Below, one piece after another: positions 22,137 to 34,322 of a stretch of DNA of 64,000 nucleotides. The notes below the pieces were generated by a model. It worked only from the letters and a program-made list of their open reading frames with translations. It searched no databases and was not told the DNA's origin. Each line of letters opens with the position of its first letter. Positions within the stretch are counted from its first letter, which is position 1. The position numbers and the translations under genes are program-made. Source of the stretch: Filosporella fistucella (Eukaryota > Ascomycota > Leotiomycetes > Helotiales); NCBI GenBank assembly GCA_030077755.1, contig JAQJZZ010000017.1:682001-746000 (forward strand). The letters are read 5' to 3'.

Positions 22137-25100
22137 ATGGCAAGCAACACAGGTGGTGGTGATAACCATGGTAAGTCATTGAGATAGCCTCTCGTTTGCC
22201 TCGCTTAGCGGGTGTTTAGCGAACTCCCCCCCTATCTTATCGCCAGGCGCTAACCTCATCTCCCTCTGAAGTCGGTGACGAGCAATTAGCGCGTATCAGT
22301 ATGGAGGAAGATACAGATATGGCAGAATCTCTTGAGAGTAAGTTGGCTCTCCTGCCCTTTCATTAGTGCCTCTTCCTATTCCAGAATTCGACGCTAACGA
22401 TAGTCTCAACAGCTGGATTCGTCAACGCGCCTCTCCATCACCCGCGTCCTCGAGCTTCGGACTCGTCTCTCGCACAATCCATCGAACAAAATTTTCTAGA
22501 CCGAGGCGTGTCAACAATCAACCAGACCACCGCAACCTCTGTTGGCAACGAACAACGCAACTCTCTTCTTCATACTCATTCAAGCTTGTCATCGTTGGAG
22601 CAACCTGTTTCTTCCTCCTCTATCCATCAAACACCAGAGTCTGCTGCTTTCCATCAAGACTTTGGTTTGCCTGTTGGTGCATCAACTTCAGGAGTTGATC
22701 GATCTTCTGCATCGAACATCTATCCTGACTTGCGCTCAGCTCGTCAATCACACCCTCCTCCCTTTACCTCTTCGTCTGTACATCAAACATCAGAGTCTGC
22801 TGCTTTCGATCAAGACTTCGAATTTCACTCTCAACCATCAACTTCAGGAGTTGATCGATCTTCCGAATCGGGTATCCATCCTGAATTGCGATCATCTGGT
22901 AAGTTTTATCCATTTGCCTCTGCTACATTCTCTGACCATCAAACAACAGTGTCTGTTTCTCACAATCAAGACTTTGGCTTTCTTGTTGGTGGACCAACTT
23001 CAGTTGATAAATTTTCCGACTCGACAGTCCATCCTGACTTGCGATCATCTGGTAAATCCCATCCATCTGCCTTTGATACATTCTCTGACCATCAAACAAT
23101 AGATTCTGGTGCTTATCGCCAGGACTTTGGTTCTCTTGGTCAAAGCTCGTCGTCAAGAGCTGATCGATCCTTCGAATCGAATGTCGATCCTGACTTGCGT
23201 TCTTCTGAGCGAACTCAACCAACTCATCCTCCATCTACACGTCAAGCTGTGCCTCCTTACGATCAGACATTCAGACCAATAGTCGCTTCACCTATTGTGT
23301 CTGGTAGTCGTCAACAACTTGGCCCGTTTGAGCAAAATTATCCTGCGATTGGTCAAGGCTCAGGCATTGAGACTCATCTAGACTTCGCACAAATTACGAA
23401 AGCTTACAGCGCCATCCCATATAATCCCTTCGATTCTAATAACCGTCAAGAACTCGATTCATCTGAGAGAACTCCTTCTGTGCCCTTATTCAAAGAGGGA
23501 GAGCTTGATGAGCTTTTGAAGCATAAGGTTCTTGAACAAACTTCTTACACTACCAACGAGGTTCAAGGCTTCAAAACCTACGAACCTGCCGCGAAGCCTG
23601 CCAATATGCTTCAAAGAATCTGCAAACGTTGCCGTATCGGCAAGCGGGGTGGATGCGATCGTGCTAGACCAAGATGCAATGTCTGCGTTGCCAAGAATAG
23701 AGTGTGCGAATATGATGAAGATGAAGATCTTCCTGGCAGCAGTCCTCCAAAGGGTGCTGGTGGTTCTGCAGCAACAGCAATGGCCAGCAGCCCGCTAGCA
23801 GCTGAGAGTGGAACCACCGATTATGGAGAGGGACCTTCCAAAACCCCGTCTCGCCGCTCAACTCGAGCTTCTCATGGCCGCAACACTCCAGATATTGCTG
23901 AGCCTAGTAGTGATGACCTGATGGCTGGCAGTACGTTTAACCCTGATGTGCCACCTTTCAACCCACCATACCACCACTCAACTCGACCTTCTCGTGGCCG
24001 TAACACTCAAGATGTTGCTGAGCCTAGAAGTGATGACAAGATGGCTGGCAATACGTTTAACCCTGATGTGCTACCTTTCAACCCACCATCCCGCCGAACA
24101 GCTCAACCTTCCCGTCGCCACAACAATCAATATGACCCTGGTAGTGATAATATGGTGGCTGGCGTTATGTGGGGTTCTGATGATGAACCTTCCAACCTAC
24201 CATCTCGCCAAACAGCTCCGCCTTCTCGTCGCCGCAGTACCCAAGATTCTACTGAGCCTGCTAGTACTGATATGGTGGCTGGCATTATCCCGCAGCGTGG
24301 TGTCAATTACAACTCACTATGGACTGATGTTTCTGGACCAAGCAACGTCTTTCAACCAAACTTCGAAGAGCTCGTCAGAGCATCTGCTACTGCCGCTCCT
24401 GGTACAATTCCAGCTGAGCATGTCCAACCAAATACTGGCGGTACTATCAACAAGGGCAAAGGACGCGCCGTAGACGAGGATCCAGACAAGGTGATTCTCG
24501 AAGGACGTCTTACCAACCCAACTGCGACGATTGCTGAAGAGGAGGTCAGCTCTGAAGCAGGACCAGCCTCAAGAGACCCATGGGCTGGTTGGGGGGAAAC
24601 AGAGTTTGACGACGAAGTCTCTGACTTCGGTCCAGTCGAGGGGCCATCGGCCACACCTTGGAATAGCCAAGGTGCTGGTGTCTTTGGTGGTGAACCACCC
24701 CTCTTCTGGGACCAAGTCAAGCACGTCGGTCAGACTCAACAGCAAGCTGCCTCGGCCCCAGCTGCTGCCCCAGCCAGCCAATCTATTGATTGGGAGGAGT
24801 GGCTGAACTTTGACGAGTGCTCGGACGAGCCAACTGCTGGTTTGGAGGAGCCAGCAGCCAGCTCATCCGCGGCTGCTCCGATTGTGTTCGGCCCTCCTCG
24901 CCCACCTGTTCGGGGCCAACGACAGGAGACAATTGAGGACATTCGCCGGAACATGGCGTTCCTGTCCTCGGAGCCACCAATGGCAACATTTGGTGGTCTC
25001 CACAACGAGGAGTTCGAGAATTCGGACTTCAAGAAGTTGGCTGGCTGCTTGGCGAAGGGCAGCACCATGGCTAACGCCATGGTCGCCCAAGCCAAGCGGG

Positions 25101-25168
25101 AGAAGCGTGCTGCGGGCAATCGCCCATTGAGCAAGGAGAAGGAGGCCTTCTTGAAGAAGTTCAAGTGA
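22137..25168 (+). CDS. Zn2Cys6-type zinc-cluster protein with two internal repeat arrays
   Basis: Exons 22137-22170, 22272-22337 and 22413-25168 give 951 residues. Both introns have GTAAGT donors, and GCTAACG lies before the second acceptor. The start ATG begins MASNTGGGDNH. A cysteine cluster C-x2-C-x7-C-x6-C-x2-C-x6-C lies at about residues 437-466, with the basic RCRIGKRGG linker. That is one residue longer in the first loop than the usual C-x2-C-x6-C of Gal4-type clusters, and it sits mid-protein rather than at the N-terminus. Before it are four units of about 45-50 residues (HQ..ES.AF.QDFG...PDLRSS); after it are four units of about 38-40 residues (PSRR.T...R..TQD.AEP.SDDMVAG). The C-terminus has a less repetitive conserved-looking tail (QRQETIEDIRRNMAFL, LAGCLAKGSTMANAMVAQAK). 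Probably a nuclear, largely disordered regulator; the role is inferred from the zinc cluster only. Confidence 0.85.
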
Positions 25169-27550
25169 AGCTGAACTTCTTCTTGAGGGAAGAATTCTCC
25201 GAGCTCAATGTGGCTGATTGGAGAAGAGTGTGTTTGTGGGTGGGACGGAGGAGAGATGAGATGAGAGACGAGATATGAATAATGAAAAGTTGTTTTTTGA
25301 AAAATTGTTTCATGTGAACGCTCTGGAATTGTGAGGTGATCAAGAAATGCATTTTTGAAGTATGTAGACCAGCATTGTGATGCGGCCGAAGGTATCAGGT
25401 AATGTATCAGATTGAGTCGATGAGAACAGCGAAATCAGATCTGCAGCTATGCCTCGACGATTCTGAGCAGCGACAAACTTTGAGAGAGCTTCGACCATAT
25501 CAATCCCTCTCGCCGCAAAATACAGTCGAGGACATCGGTTCATTCTTCTTAGCTCCTGGCTGCTGCGCATGATATGAGCAGGACTGCAATTTTGACTTCT
25601 GGTGAGGAATTATCATGTTCAAAATGTCTCTATTATTGAAGTATCCTCATTCACAGTCCAATGTCTCCAATCTACATCCAGCTCTCTTCTTCTTCGTGAG
25701 AGCCAAAGCTCTTCCATTAGTCTACCACAATCTATTCTTCCACCATAGAAGCCGAAAATTACAAGCAAAGAAAGTTCTTTGGCAGTTCATCAACCATTTT
25801 CCCCCTCCCTCCTCTAATATACCCTCACCTTGGCATAGACGCCAGGATATTTCTCGAATTCCCAGCTCCTTAGGCTTGGTTGAAAGCTCTAGCAGTGTAG
25901 ACAACCTCTACTGACTCTTCTGGCATGATAAACCACTCGTCCCCCCAACCCACAGCTATAGGAACTTGCTCTACTCCTTGGATCAAGTCTCTTTGACCCA
26001 AGCTCAAAGTCTCCATCTTCTACTATCGCTGTTGACGCAATGGCCTTTTCGCGCATGAGAGAAATGCTGTTTGCTTTTTTAGAACGCCATCTGTGATGTG
26101 TAAGGGAAAGGGAGTATGGGGGAAGGAGGCACGAACTCGTCTTCGCTGTAGCCGGGAAAGTTTACTTGGGGACCTTCTTTAAAATCGAAGGGTGGAGACT
26201 GATTGCTGTAGTTAGCTGAGGGCTTCGAGAAGACAGAGTCAGGCCCATACGATCTCAAGGCGAGGCCTTGGTTTTGCTTTCAAGCGAAGTGTCTGCAAAC
26301 ATTTATTACTGAGACGAATGATAGTTCCATGAATATGATAATTGTGTGTCATTTTATTGGTGTGGCCGCAAGGCGGAAGATCGGCTTATAAAGCTTTTAT
26401 ATAGTAAGGAAACAAAGATATTGATCGGCAGCTGTTGAAGAAAGCGGGTATCGAAGAATGTCGAAAATCGAAAAGACGGGAACGCGGGCTATGAAAAATC
26501 AATGACGAAAAGGAAAAAGTTGGTGCAGCAAAGACAGGACAAAAAGAACCACCAAAGGATTGTATAGTTGCATATGTCGACGAGTGGATAATAATTTGCT
26601 TCCCCAAATCTGGGGAAGGAGTGAAGTATATAAATACCGACTTGGAGAAGTGAAGGAAGAAAATTTGCTGCTAGGGGCAACGCAGTATCAGATTCACGAA
26701 ATTAACAAGAGTCAGTGAAACAACAGGCACGGGTGGCGCCAGAGCTTACCCATTCCCAGAGTCGCGGAGCAACGGGTACAACGGGAGATGGATTGCCAGT
26801 CAATCCTTGCGCCAGATATTTGGTTGCTACGGCTGAAGAAGGTGAGTCTAGATCTATGGAATGCTGAATACGTCAGGCCACAGATAACTGCAACCTAACA
26901 CAAACGGCTGACTCGGATCATTGAAGTGCTGAGAAAAAAGAAACTACGAATCTATTTGGCATCGTTCTTTCGGAAATAGGGCTGCTTTGGAGGTATAACA
27001 AGACGATCGACATCTCGGATGTTTTGTAAATTTCCACTGCTGTGCGGAGGGGAGTTGGGAACGCAGGAAATTCGTCAATCTGGTAAGTTTTTCGAGCTTA
27101 TCGTGTGAAACAATACCAGTGGGAGATTCTCCTCCCTCGAACAGTAAAGCGTGGCCTTCGTGTAGGACATTCGAGGTTGGGGAGTCAAGGGAGGGCGTCA
27201 CAGGGAGCCAATCACGAAACAGCAAGGGATCGCTTAATCTGCCAAAGAACCCAAGGACATTCTCAGTGTCTCCTGGTACTACCATAATATCTCTTAAATC
27301 CCTGGCACGTCTTCATTGAAATTCCTTGTAACAAACATTAAGTGTAGAATAGCATAATTACTTATTTCACTTCTGCTCTGACTTCAAGCCATGTACTCGT
27401 ACATCTCGAATCTCAGAGGAGTGATATCATGTACAGAAAATGAAAATCTATTGATCCTAACTATTGCTGAGGCCGGGTATCACGGTGTTCTGAGACTTCG
27501 TGTTGCTGAATTTTTTTGGTGGCTGAGCTTGGTCGGCCAAGATTTGTTGT
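25169..27550. other. Intergenic, no supported gene
   Basis: 2.4 kb with several short ORFs. The best is 26944-27285 (-), 113 codons beginning with ATG, with ordinary amino-acid composition (NVLGFFGRLSDPLLF, LLFEGGESPTG) but no known domain; it could be one exon of an unrecognised gene or chance. The 76-codon ORF at 25340-25570 (-) is similarly unplaced. Confidence 0.45.
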
Positions 27551-29062
27551 TTATTTTGGATAATCTTTCACATGGTAGCTCTTCAGCTTAACGAATTGAT
27601 CAAAGCCAAATTTGCTGAGGGTTTGCCCTTTGCCCGAGTTCTTCCATCCAGTCCATGCGAGGTCCTACATTTGTGGTCAGAATTTTACGAGATAAGGGGG
27701 ATCACCGGTCTTACTGGGCTTGGATAATCGCATCTATTGACGAAGACTGTCCCTGCATCAACGTCTTCAGCCAGCTCCGCTCCCTTCGCAGTGTCCTTGG
27801 TCCATATAGAGGCGGTCAAGCCAAACTCGCTGTCATTCATCAATTTAATAGCTTCTGAGTCGCTCTTGACTTTCATAACTGGGATTACGGGTCCAAAAGT
27901 CTCTTCGGTCATGACCGTCATTGTGTGATCGACGTTCGTTAAAAGGGTTGGCTTGACATAATTTCCATCGGCAGGAGGAGACTTGAATGACTCGTTATCG
28001 GGGGTCGAATCTTTCGCACCTTTGTCCAACGCATCCTTAATATGAGCTTCAATGGTCTCTTTGGAGCGTTTCGATACAACAGGACCAAGATTGGTTGTCT
28101 TGTCAAAAGGATCACCTAATTTGTAATTTTTGAGCACATTTTGTACCTCCTCCACGAATTTGTCGTAAACATTTTCGTCGACATATACTCTTTCCAAACT
28201 GCAACAGCTCTGCCCGGAGTTGAATACTGCGCCATCAACAATTTCTTCCGCTGCCCATGCCAAATCGACATCGGAGCGAATGTATGCGGGGTCCTTTCCA
28301 CCCAGCTCCAAACCAACATTCACGATTCTGTCGGCTGCAGCCTTTTGGACGGCCAGACCGCCTGCAACAGAACCCGTGAAGCATATAAGAGCAATCTTGG
28401 GATCTCGCACAATCGATTCGATTATGAGATTGCTTCCACAATGGAAATATTGAATAACGTTAGGGGGAAGACCAGCTTCGAGGAAGATAGAGGAGATGTG
28501 CTCAACAATTGTAGGTGTTTGTGGGGAAGGCTTGAGGATAACTGAATTTCCTGCCAGAATAGCAGGAATGAGAGAATTTACGAGGATCAAATAGGGATAC
28601 TGCACGAGTCAGCCATTATTCGAGCACTCGACGATCTTTTAGAGGAGAACGACTTACGTTCCATGCGAAAAGAATGAGAACTGGTCCCACTGGAACTTTT
28701 CGAATGAATCTCTTGAAACCTTTCTCTGCATCTCCTGGTGTGTCCTTGAGCGTCTCCTCGCTGATTTTCAAAAGGTATTCCCCTCTCATAACAGCAGTAG
28801 TTATTTCCTTTGCAGTGTATGCGATTGGCCGTCCCATTTGCTCCGTAAGCTCCTTTGCGAGCTCATCTTGCTTATCACCCAATATCTTCAGGGCTTTCTT
28901 CACAATGGCTTGTCTATCGGCCAGAGAAGTTTTGCGGAAGCTTAGGAAAGCTTCAGTTGCCACTTGCGGAAGGGCTTCAAGATCAGCATTAGATATGCCA
29001 TTTCTGGTCACAACTGGCTTGTTGGTGATGGGAGAGATAGTGGTGATTGTTTCGACTGACAT
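27551..29062 (-). CDS. NAD(P)-dependent aldehyde dehydrogenase
   Basis: Three exons, 29062-28658, 28599-27715 and 27664-27551, give 467 residues. All splice joins are phase 0, and introns are 58 and 50 bases. It shows the cofactor and active-site signatures of the ALDH superfamily: LFAWNYPYLILVNSLIPAIL, ILKPSPQTP, FTGSVAGG, the general base in LELGGKDP and the nucleophile in FNSGQSCCSLERVYV, then EETFGPV near the C-terminus. Oxidises an aldehyde to the acid; the substrate cannot be read from the sequence. The doubled Cys after SGQ and the SLERVYV context resemble a poorly characterised ALDH group rather than classical AldA. The first exon is short of a targeting peptide, so it is likely cytosolic (inference). 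Divergent from ESF2. Confidence 0.95.
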
Positions 29063-29269
29063 TTTGTATATCGTCTCCGTGAGAAAAGTGTTGATTGAAG
29101 AGTTTGGAGAACAAAGTGGGATGGAATATGACAAGAACTTTACAGCGCCGATTAGGGACTGGCATGCCCCGCTATGATGATTTTTACAGGGGTGTCCCGA
29201 TGCCAAACCTTAAATGTTCCTCAAAAAAGTTTCCGGCAAACATCAACACCACACCTTCACGATAACAAA
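29063..29269. promoter_or_regulatory. Shared 207-base promoter, aldehyde dehydrogenase / ESF2
   Basis: Two start codons face away from each other with only 207 bases between, so regulatory and leader sequences must overlap. No specific binding site was identified with confidence. Confidence 0.55.
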
Positions 29270-30217
29270 ATGGCGACCCGGAAGCACAACGAGTTTCTCG
29301 ATGCAGACGAGAGCGATGATGGTCAGAGTCAGGGATACGATTCAGAGGTGGAGGATTTAAAGAAGGGCGGCAGGAGCTCCAAGCGCAGAAAGGTGGAAAG
29401 CGATGTGAGCGACAATGAGGATGAATTGGCCAGCGACGCCGAGCCGGAGGATCAAGGGGCCACGAAAGATACAACAGGATCCAAAGAGAAGCGTCTCAGT
29501 AAGAGCGATTCTACTGATCTGCCGGGTGTGTCGAAACCTCTGACGAAAAAGAATTTGGTTGCGACAGAAGCGGCAATAAAGAAATCTGGCGTTGTCTACC
29601 TCTCTCGAATACCTCCATTCATGAAGCCCACAAAACTTCGATCTCTCCTTGAGCCATACGGTGCGATCAATCGCATTTTCCTCACTCCCGAAGACCCTAC
29701 CTCCCACACAAAACGAGTTCGCAATGGAGGCAATAAAAAGAGATCATTCGTTGATGGCTGGGTGGAGTTTGTGAATAAGAAGGACGCTAAGCAAGCCTGC
29801 GAACTACTAAATGCGCAGATCGTGGGAGGAAAGAAAGGGACATACTATCATGACGATGTGTGGAATCTGCTATATTTGAAGGGATTCAAGTGGAATAATT
29901 TGACCGAGCAGATTGCGGCAGAGAATGCTGAGAGGGCAAGCAGAATGCGAGCAGAGATCAGCAAGACTACGAAGGAAAATAAGGAATTTGTTCAAAATGT
30001 GGAGAGAGCGAAAATGTTGGAGGGTATGGAATCAAAGAAGGCAGCGAAGAGGAGGAAGGAGGCTGAAGAAGGAGGCTCTGCGGAATCAGTCGTTGTGAAG
30101 GAGTCAAGCAAGGACAAGGAACGAACACGACAGTTTAAGCAGACACCTGTTGCCACGAAGAAGCGTCCTGAAGATCAGCCAGAGCAGGTCAAGAGGGTTC
30201 TAAGTAAGATCTTCTAG
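29270..30217 (+). CDS. ESF2: Esf2/ABT1-like RNA-binding pre-rRNA processing factor
   Basis: 315 residues starting at MATRKHNEF (ACAAAATGG). The acidic/Ser/Lys-rich N-terminus (about 1-100) precedes a divergent RRM with the family signature KSGVVYLSRIPPFMKPTKLR, then VDGWVEFVNKKDAKQA and the Esf2-specific YYHDDVWNLLYLKGFKW. A basic C-terminal helical region follows (KENKEFVQNVERAKML). Yeast Esf2 is a component of the small-subunit processome and stimulates the helicase Dbp8; a nucleolar location is expected. No introns and no breaks. An upstream non-initiating extension in frame exists but is not conserved-looking. Confidence 0.94.
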   Translation: MATRKHNEFLDADESDDGQSQGYDSEVEDLKKGGRSSKRRKVESDVSDNEDELASDAEPEDQGATKDTTGSKEKRLSKSDSTDLPGVSKPLTKKNLVATEAAIKKSGVVYLSRIPPFMKPTKLRSLLEPYGAINRIFLTPEDPTSHTKRVRNGGNKKRSFVDGWVEFVNKKDAKQACELLNAQIVGGKKGTYYHDDVWNLLYLKGFKWNNLTEQIAAENAERASRMRAEISKTTKENKEFVQNVERAKMLEGMESKKAAKRRKEAEEGGSAESVVVKESSKDKERTRQFKQTPVATKKRPEDQPEQVKRVLSKIF

Positions 30218-31641
30218 GCTAATGAAGCTGTTGGGAATAATGGATTATGATTGCACAATTGTTTGCTTGCTATTTGATTTTGGTGATTATCTTTTGATTA
30301 TTTCTTGTTGTTTCTTGTTACCTCGCAGTTCAAAATACAGAGTGTTGACTCGAATCATCACATATGAATATGGTCTATGTAGCTTGAGTTAAGTTCGCAC
30401 GAAATCACCCTACCCAATTTAGCTCAAGCTCATTCATTTCTCTCAATTCTCTCAGGTTTAATTTGTAATCTTCACTAACAGTGTCTAGGAGATTGGTTGT
30501 GGTTGTGGTTAGGGAGAGAAGTTGAACTGGAGATTGGCTGATAAGGGTGACGACCCCCGGAGGCAAAATTGCGGAGATTGCGCCATATTTATCGAAGGCT
30601 CGTATCCCCTATGTGGTGCACCGCATAGGAATTCGAGCCCATTGTGTGTACGTGGTACATGCAGAGAAAGTTAGTAGCCTGGCGGTTTGCTTGGTGGGTT
30701 CGCCCGTTGCGCAAATTGTCAGGTCGCGCTTTTTCAGTAGTCGGGGATATTGTAAGTAAAAAAATTCCTACACTCCAATTGAAAGATTTGAAAGAGCTTG
30801 AGCAATTCAATTGCACTTATTTTGGGTTTGAATTATTTTTGGCGCTACATGTGTCTTTTCATTCGCCTCATTTCCTCCATTGAGCATCGCGTATTGGTAA
30901 TAGGTACCCAGTTTACTTTCTCTTGTCTCCTCAATATCGACCTTCAGCTTCGAGTTTGCAGGACCAGAACAAAAAAGTCCTGCAACAAAAACCCTTCGTT
31001 TATTCTCAATGCCAGATACCAGGCCGCGTGGCCGTCCTTATCAGGATCACTTCAATCAATCGGAGCAGGATTCAGTCAGGAATTTTACATGAGTCCGTCT
31101 CTCAGTCGCTGCCGATGTAAATATACTTTGCCATAACGATTGTGTTTTGTATGTTAGTCATCTTTAGTGAAATTTTCACGGTCTAGCAGCGAGTCAATGC
31201 CTCTGCAGTCATTTACAGATTGGCGACGTGTCTCCTTGCTTAGTAGCAGCCACAAAAACAGATCCAAAGGCACGGTCACAACACTGAAGCAATACGACTA
31301 CCTCGCCTGCTCCACACTGGCTTCTCCAATACAGGGAAGGAAGAGTTCAGTCTCAAATGCCAAAAGTATGTTCTTCTGAACCCGGCCTTCAAATATTTCC
31401 CAGCCATCAAATTTTAAGCTTTCACAGCCTCTGATCCTACCACAACTAATCCTGGCCATACAGGTAGGGAGATCGTCACGCTTGTTGACCTGGCATAGAG
31501 ATCATTTGTGGGAGCAAGAAAAGCTTTTGACGAGCAGGATCAGCTGCCACGAGATGTTTCCGTCCTTTGTCAAGTCCTCAACTCTGCCGTCTTGATCTTG
31601 CCGATCCTCACTCCATGATCAATCACGCCGATGAAAACGAA

Positions 31642-31658
31642 CCCCCCCCCCCCCCCCC
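31642..31658 (+). repeat. Homopolymer of 17 C
   Basis: An uninterrupted poly-C tract within AT-rich intergenic sequence. It may vary in length or be misassembled. Confidence 0.85.
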
Positions 31659-32383
31659 AACGCAAGCACCTCGCAATCAGAGCTGAAAGATTAAAACTCG
31701 GTGTCGACAAAATAAAATTTGCTGCTCAGGGAAAAGTGGACGGGAATACAGTTCGAGAAAGACCAAGTTTACAAGGGAAGCATAAACAGCCGTACATTTA
31801 CCAATTATGAAGTCTTGATGGGTCAATTCCTCAATTCTCACCAAGCATCATGGAGGTGATCTAAAAGGAATTTCCTCAGCCGCAGCCTACAGATCACTCA
31901 TTTTTCTTGATTATGTTATTCTTGAATATGGTCTCATGTACTGTACTAAGTATGATTAGCTGCGCAGTATTTTCCACAAATAGAAAATCTACAATATCCA
32001 CTTGTTTATTCATTTGGGAGGAGAATGAGCCTTGGAATCAAATACAACTTGACCGAAGTACCATAGCCGGCACGAATGTGTTTTGATCTAAGAGCTATGA
32101 TGGTATACTTCCTAAACTTCGCGAGCAAAATGGAGCACCAAGTGAAAGAAAACAAGTTGTATGTCAAATTTTGAAGTATTTCCATCTTTTTCTCAGAAGC
32201 CAGACATACAAGCAAGGCTTCTTATTCTCTATTTCTAGCTCGTCAAGTTTATGTAGACCACTCCGCTTCGTGTCACAAGCAGCAGCACCTCCCAGGAACA
32301 CTTGAATATCAATGCATTTTATTGTTGGAACTCCTCGCTATTCTTTCTTTCTCTTGTGTCTTCATTTTCTGCAGCCTTCGATT

Positions 32384-32725
32384 TCATCTCCGTCTGTGTT
32401 CCCATCTTCTATCCTCTGAGTTCGCATCCTCAACCTGCGGTACTTCTTTTTCTCGAGAGAGGGAAGAATATCTCTTTCTGAGTTGCTCCAGGGTTCTTTG
32501 CACTTTTCCTAATTTTGACTGCAACGCGGTGATGTTGGACTGAATTGGGGAAAGCGCCAGAAAGAAATTCTCTGCCGATCCACTCTCCAGTGCGTGTATT
32601 TGACCGAGGGTCGTTTCGTAGATGCCAACAAATTCTTGCGTGTGGCTCTCGATGCCTTTGTATAGATTAAACCACTTGAGGGACAAGGTTGGCCTATGAT
32701 TTCTTGTGAACCCACCCCAAGGCAT
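32384..32725 (-). CDS. Small hypothetical coiled-coil protein
   Basis: A 113-codon ATG-initiated ORF. The second half is heptad-like and helix-prone (ITALQSKLGKVQRTLEQLRK), ending in a charged tail. A TATATAAACA sequence on the same strand lies about 140 bases upstream. No family is recognised and no further exon could be joined. The composition looks more like coding than its surroundings, but the call is tentative. Confidence 0.35.
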   Translation of the reverse strand: MPWGGFTRNHRPTLSLKWFNLYKGIESHTQEFVGIYETTLGQIHALESGSAENFFLALSPIQSNITALQSKLGKVQRTLEQLRKRYSSLSREKEVPQVEDANSEDRRWEHRRR

Positions 32726-34322
32726 TTAGATGGTGTCGGGTAAGAGTTTGAGAAGTTGCTGGTGTTTATGGTTTGAAGGCGAATTACTTTATCTCCTTTT
32801 TCTGTCCCTGGTACTTGTCTTAATGATAAGTATTGATGATCTGGGGAGCAATGAGGGTGGCTGTTTATATAGACAATATTGCAAGATTAGGACCTGATAG
32901 TTAGTTATTTGTCTGTGATGTCATCTTCAAGTGTCGAGACGATCAGCAAATGACTACTAGAATGGGATTGGAATGAAAGGAATGTTTAGTAGGTATTGTA
33001 CGGCCAACATCTCTCTGGAAATTCTAATGCAGAAGAGTCAATTCCAGCATTTCGTTTTAGTGACCGAAAGTCAGACAGCAGTTGTGTGCCACTTAATCGG
33101 CCATGTCTTTGAAGTTTGTTTGTTAAAGGTGAACAACTTTTCAAGCCACGACTCTGAAGAGAGAAAAACATTGAGAGAGATATTCAGCTTTGCATTATAA
33201 CGTGTGGGAGACTTATTGAAGAAATTTAGTACTTGAAGAAAGGATGCTAAGATTCAATAGATTTACCCAATTCTTGTGTAAGATAATAAGTGAGCAATTG
33301 CCACTTCATAATCGGAAAAGCCAATTCGAATAAAAACCGTACATGGCGAGTTGTGATGAGAGGACTGAGAGTCACGATGGTAGAAGTATGAAATAGGATC
33401 AAGCTAAGCTTCGCACATATCTTTGCACAGCGCCTAAACAACGAGAAAGGGCTCACCCAGCCTCGGATAAAGGAAGGATCAGTCAAATGTAGTTGGCAAC
33501 ACAAGTATGTTCAGAAGTGTGCAAACAATAAGATTTGCGTCATATTTTTTGATTCTATAATCTATACCAGCGAGTTGAGTAAAGAGGGACCTGACTATGA
33601 CAGCTTGAGGCAAGTATCTTTGTTTAAAGTTACTTCATTGGAGACCTATTGCCACAGTTTGTGGCACCAGATACTGACATCTTTGCCATATCAAAAGCAA
33701 CAAAACCAGGAAGAACGTGAAGACGGTTTCGAGGGCGCCCAAATATGTACTGCTGCCGGAGCTGGTGTAATTGCTGAAGTTTGTGCTACTGGCGAAGTCT
33801 ATATCAGTGCTGGAACTTGGATGTCTGCTCGACTTTCACACACCTGTTACACCCCTACTTTCGTGTTCCTGTTCATTATTATAGCCATAGTTCAAACCAT
33901 TATCATGATACTGCCGAAGGGAGATTTCACGCCCTTGCCAACCCACTGCGCACTCTTTTTGTCGAAACTTCCACATAGTCGTTGCAGACGCTGGTGCGTG
34001 TTTCTCAACGAATCAATGTTGTCACTGGTGGAACCGTCGATTTGGGATATTGTCAACAGGCTTCTGGAAAGAAAGCGATCGCTCTCTGAGAACAGCAATA
34101 TGATCTACGAAGTAGAGAGTCCAGATTTCTAGATGCGGGACCACACTAGCCCATATACATGGCGTATGTTGCCAGAAATCAAGTCTCAGGTGACTTCGGA
34201 CTTGGTGGTGGCTATGTTCCAACACGCCATCGTGACATTTCCTACCATCACAACACATCAATTCCTCCCAAACCTTTCTCTCCTATAGTAGGTAGGTTAA
34301 GGGAAATGCTACTATCAGTGGA

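Larger units (their letters stand above)
30218..34322. other. Gene-poor region of about 4 kb
   Basis: Apart from the tentative small ORF at 32384-32725 (-), I see no supported gene. It contains a run of 17 C residues at 31642-31658. The + strand ORF at 33575-34132 begins with TTG, overlaps other open frames, and shows no family motif; it may be remnant coding DNA. Base composition is AT-rich. Confidence 0.5.

Noticed and set aside
22542..23102. Repetitive 186-codon ORF on + within the zinc-cluster gene
   Set aside because: The same repeats in another frame; the spliced main frame with intact cysteines is the real one.
27551..29062. Aldehyde dehydrogenase as a pseudogene because no single ORF covers it
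   Set aside because: Two short introns in phase 0 with good splice signals restore the complete family sequence.
33575..34132. 185-codon ORF with a hydrophobic segment
   Set aside because: Begins with TTG rather than ATG, and no family motif is present; kept only as possible remnant DNA in the region note.
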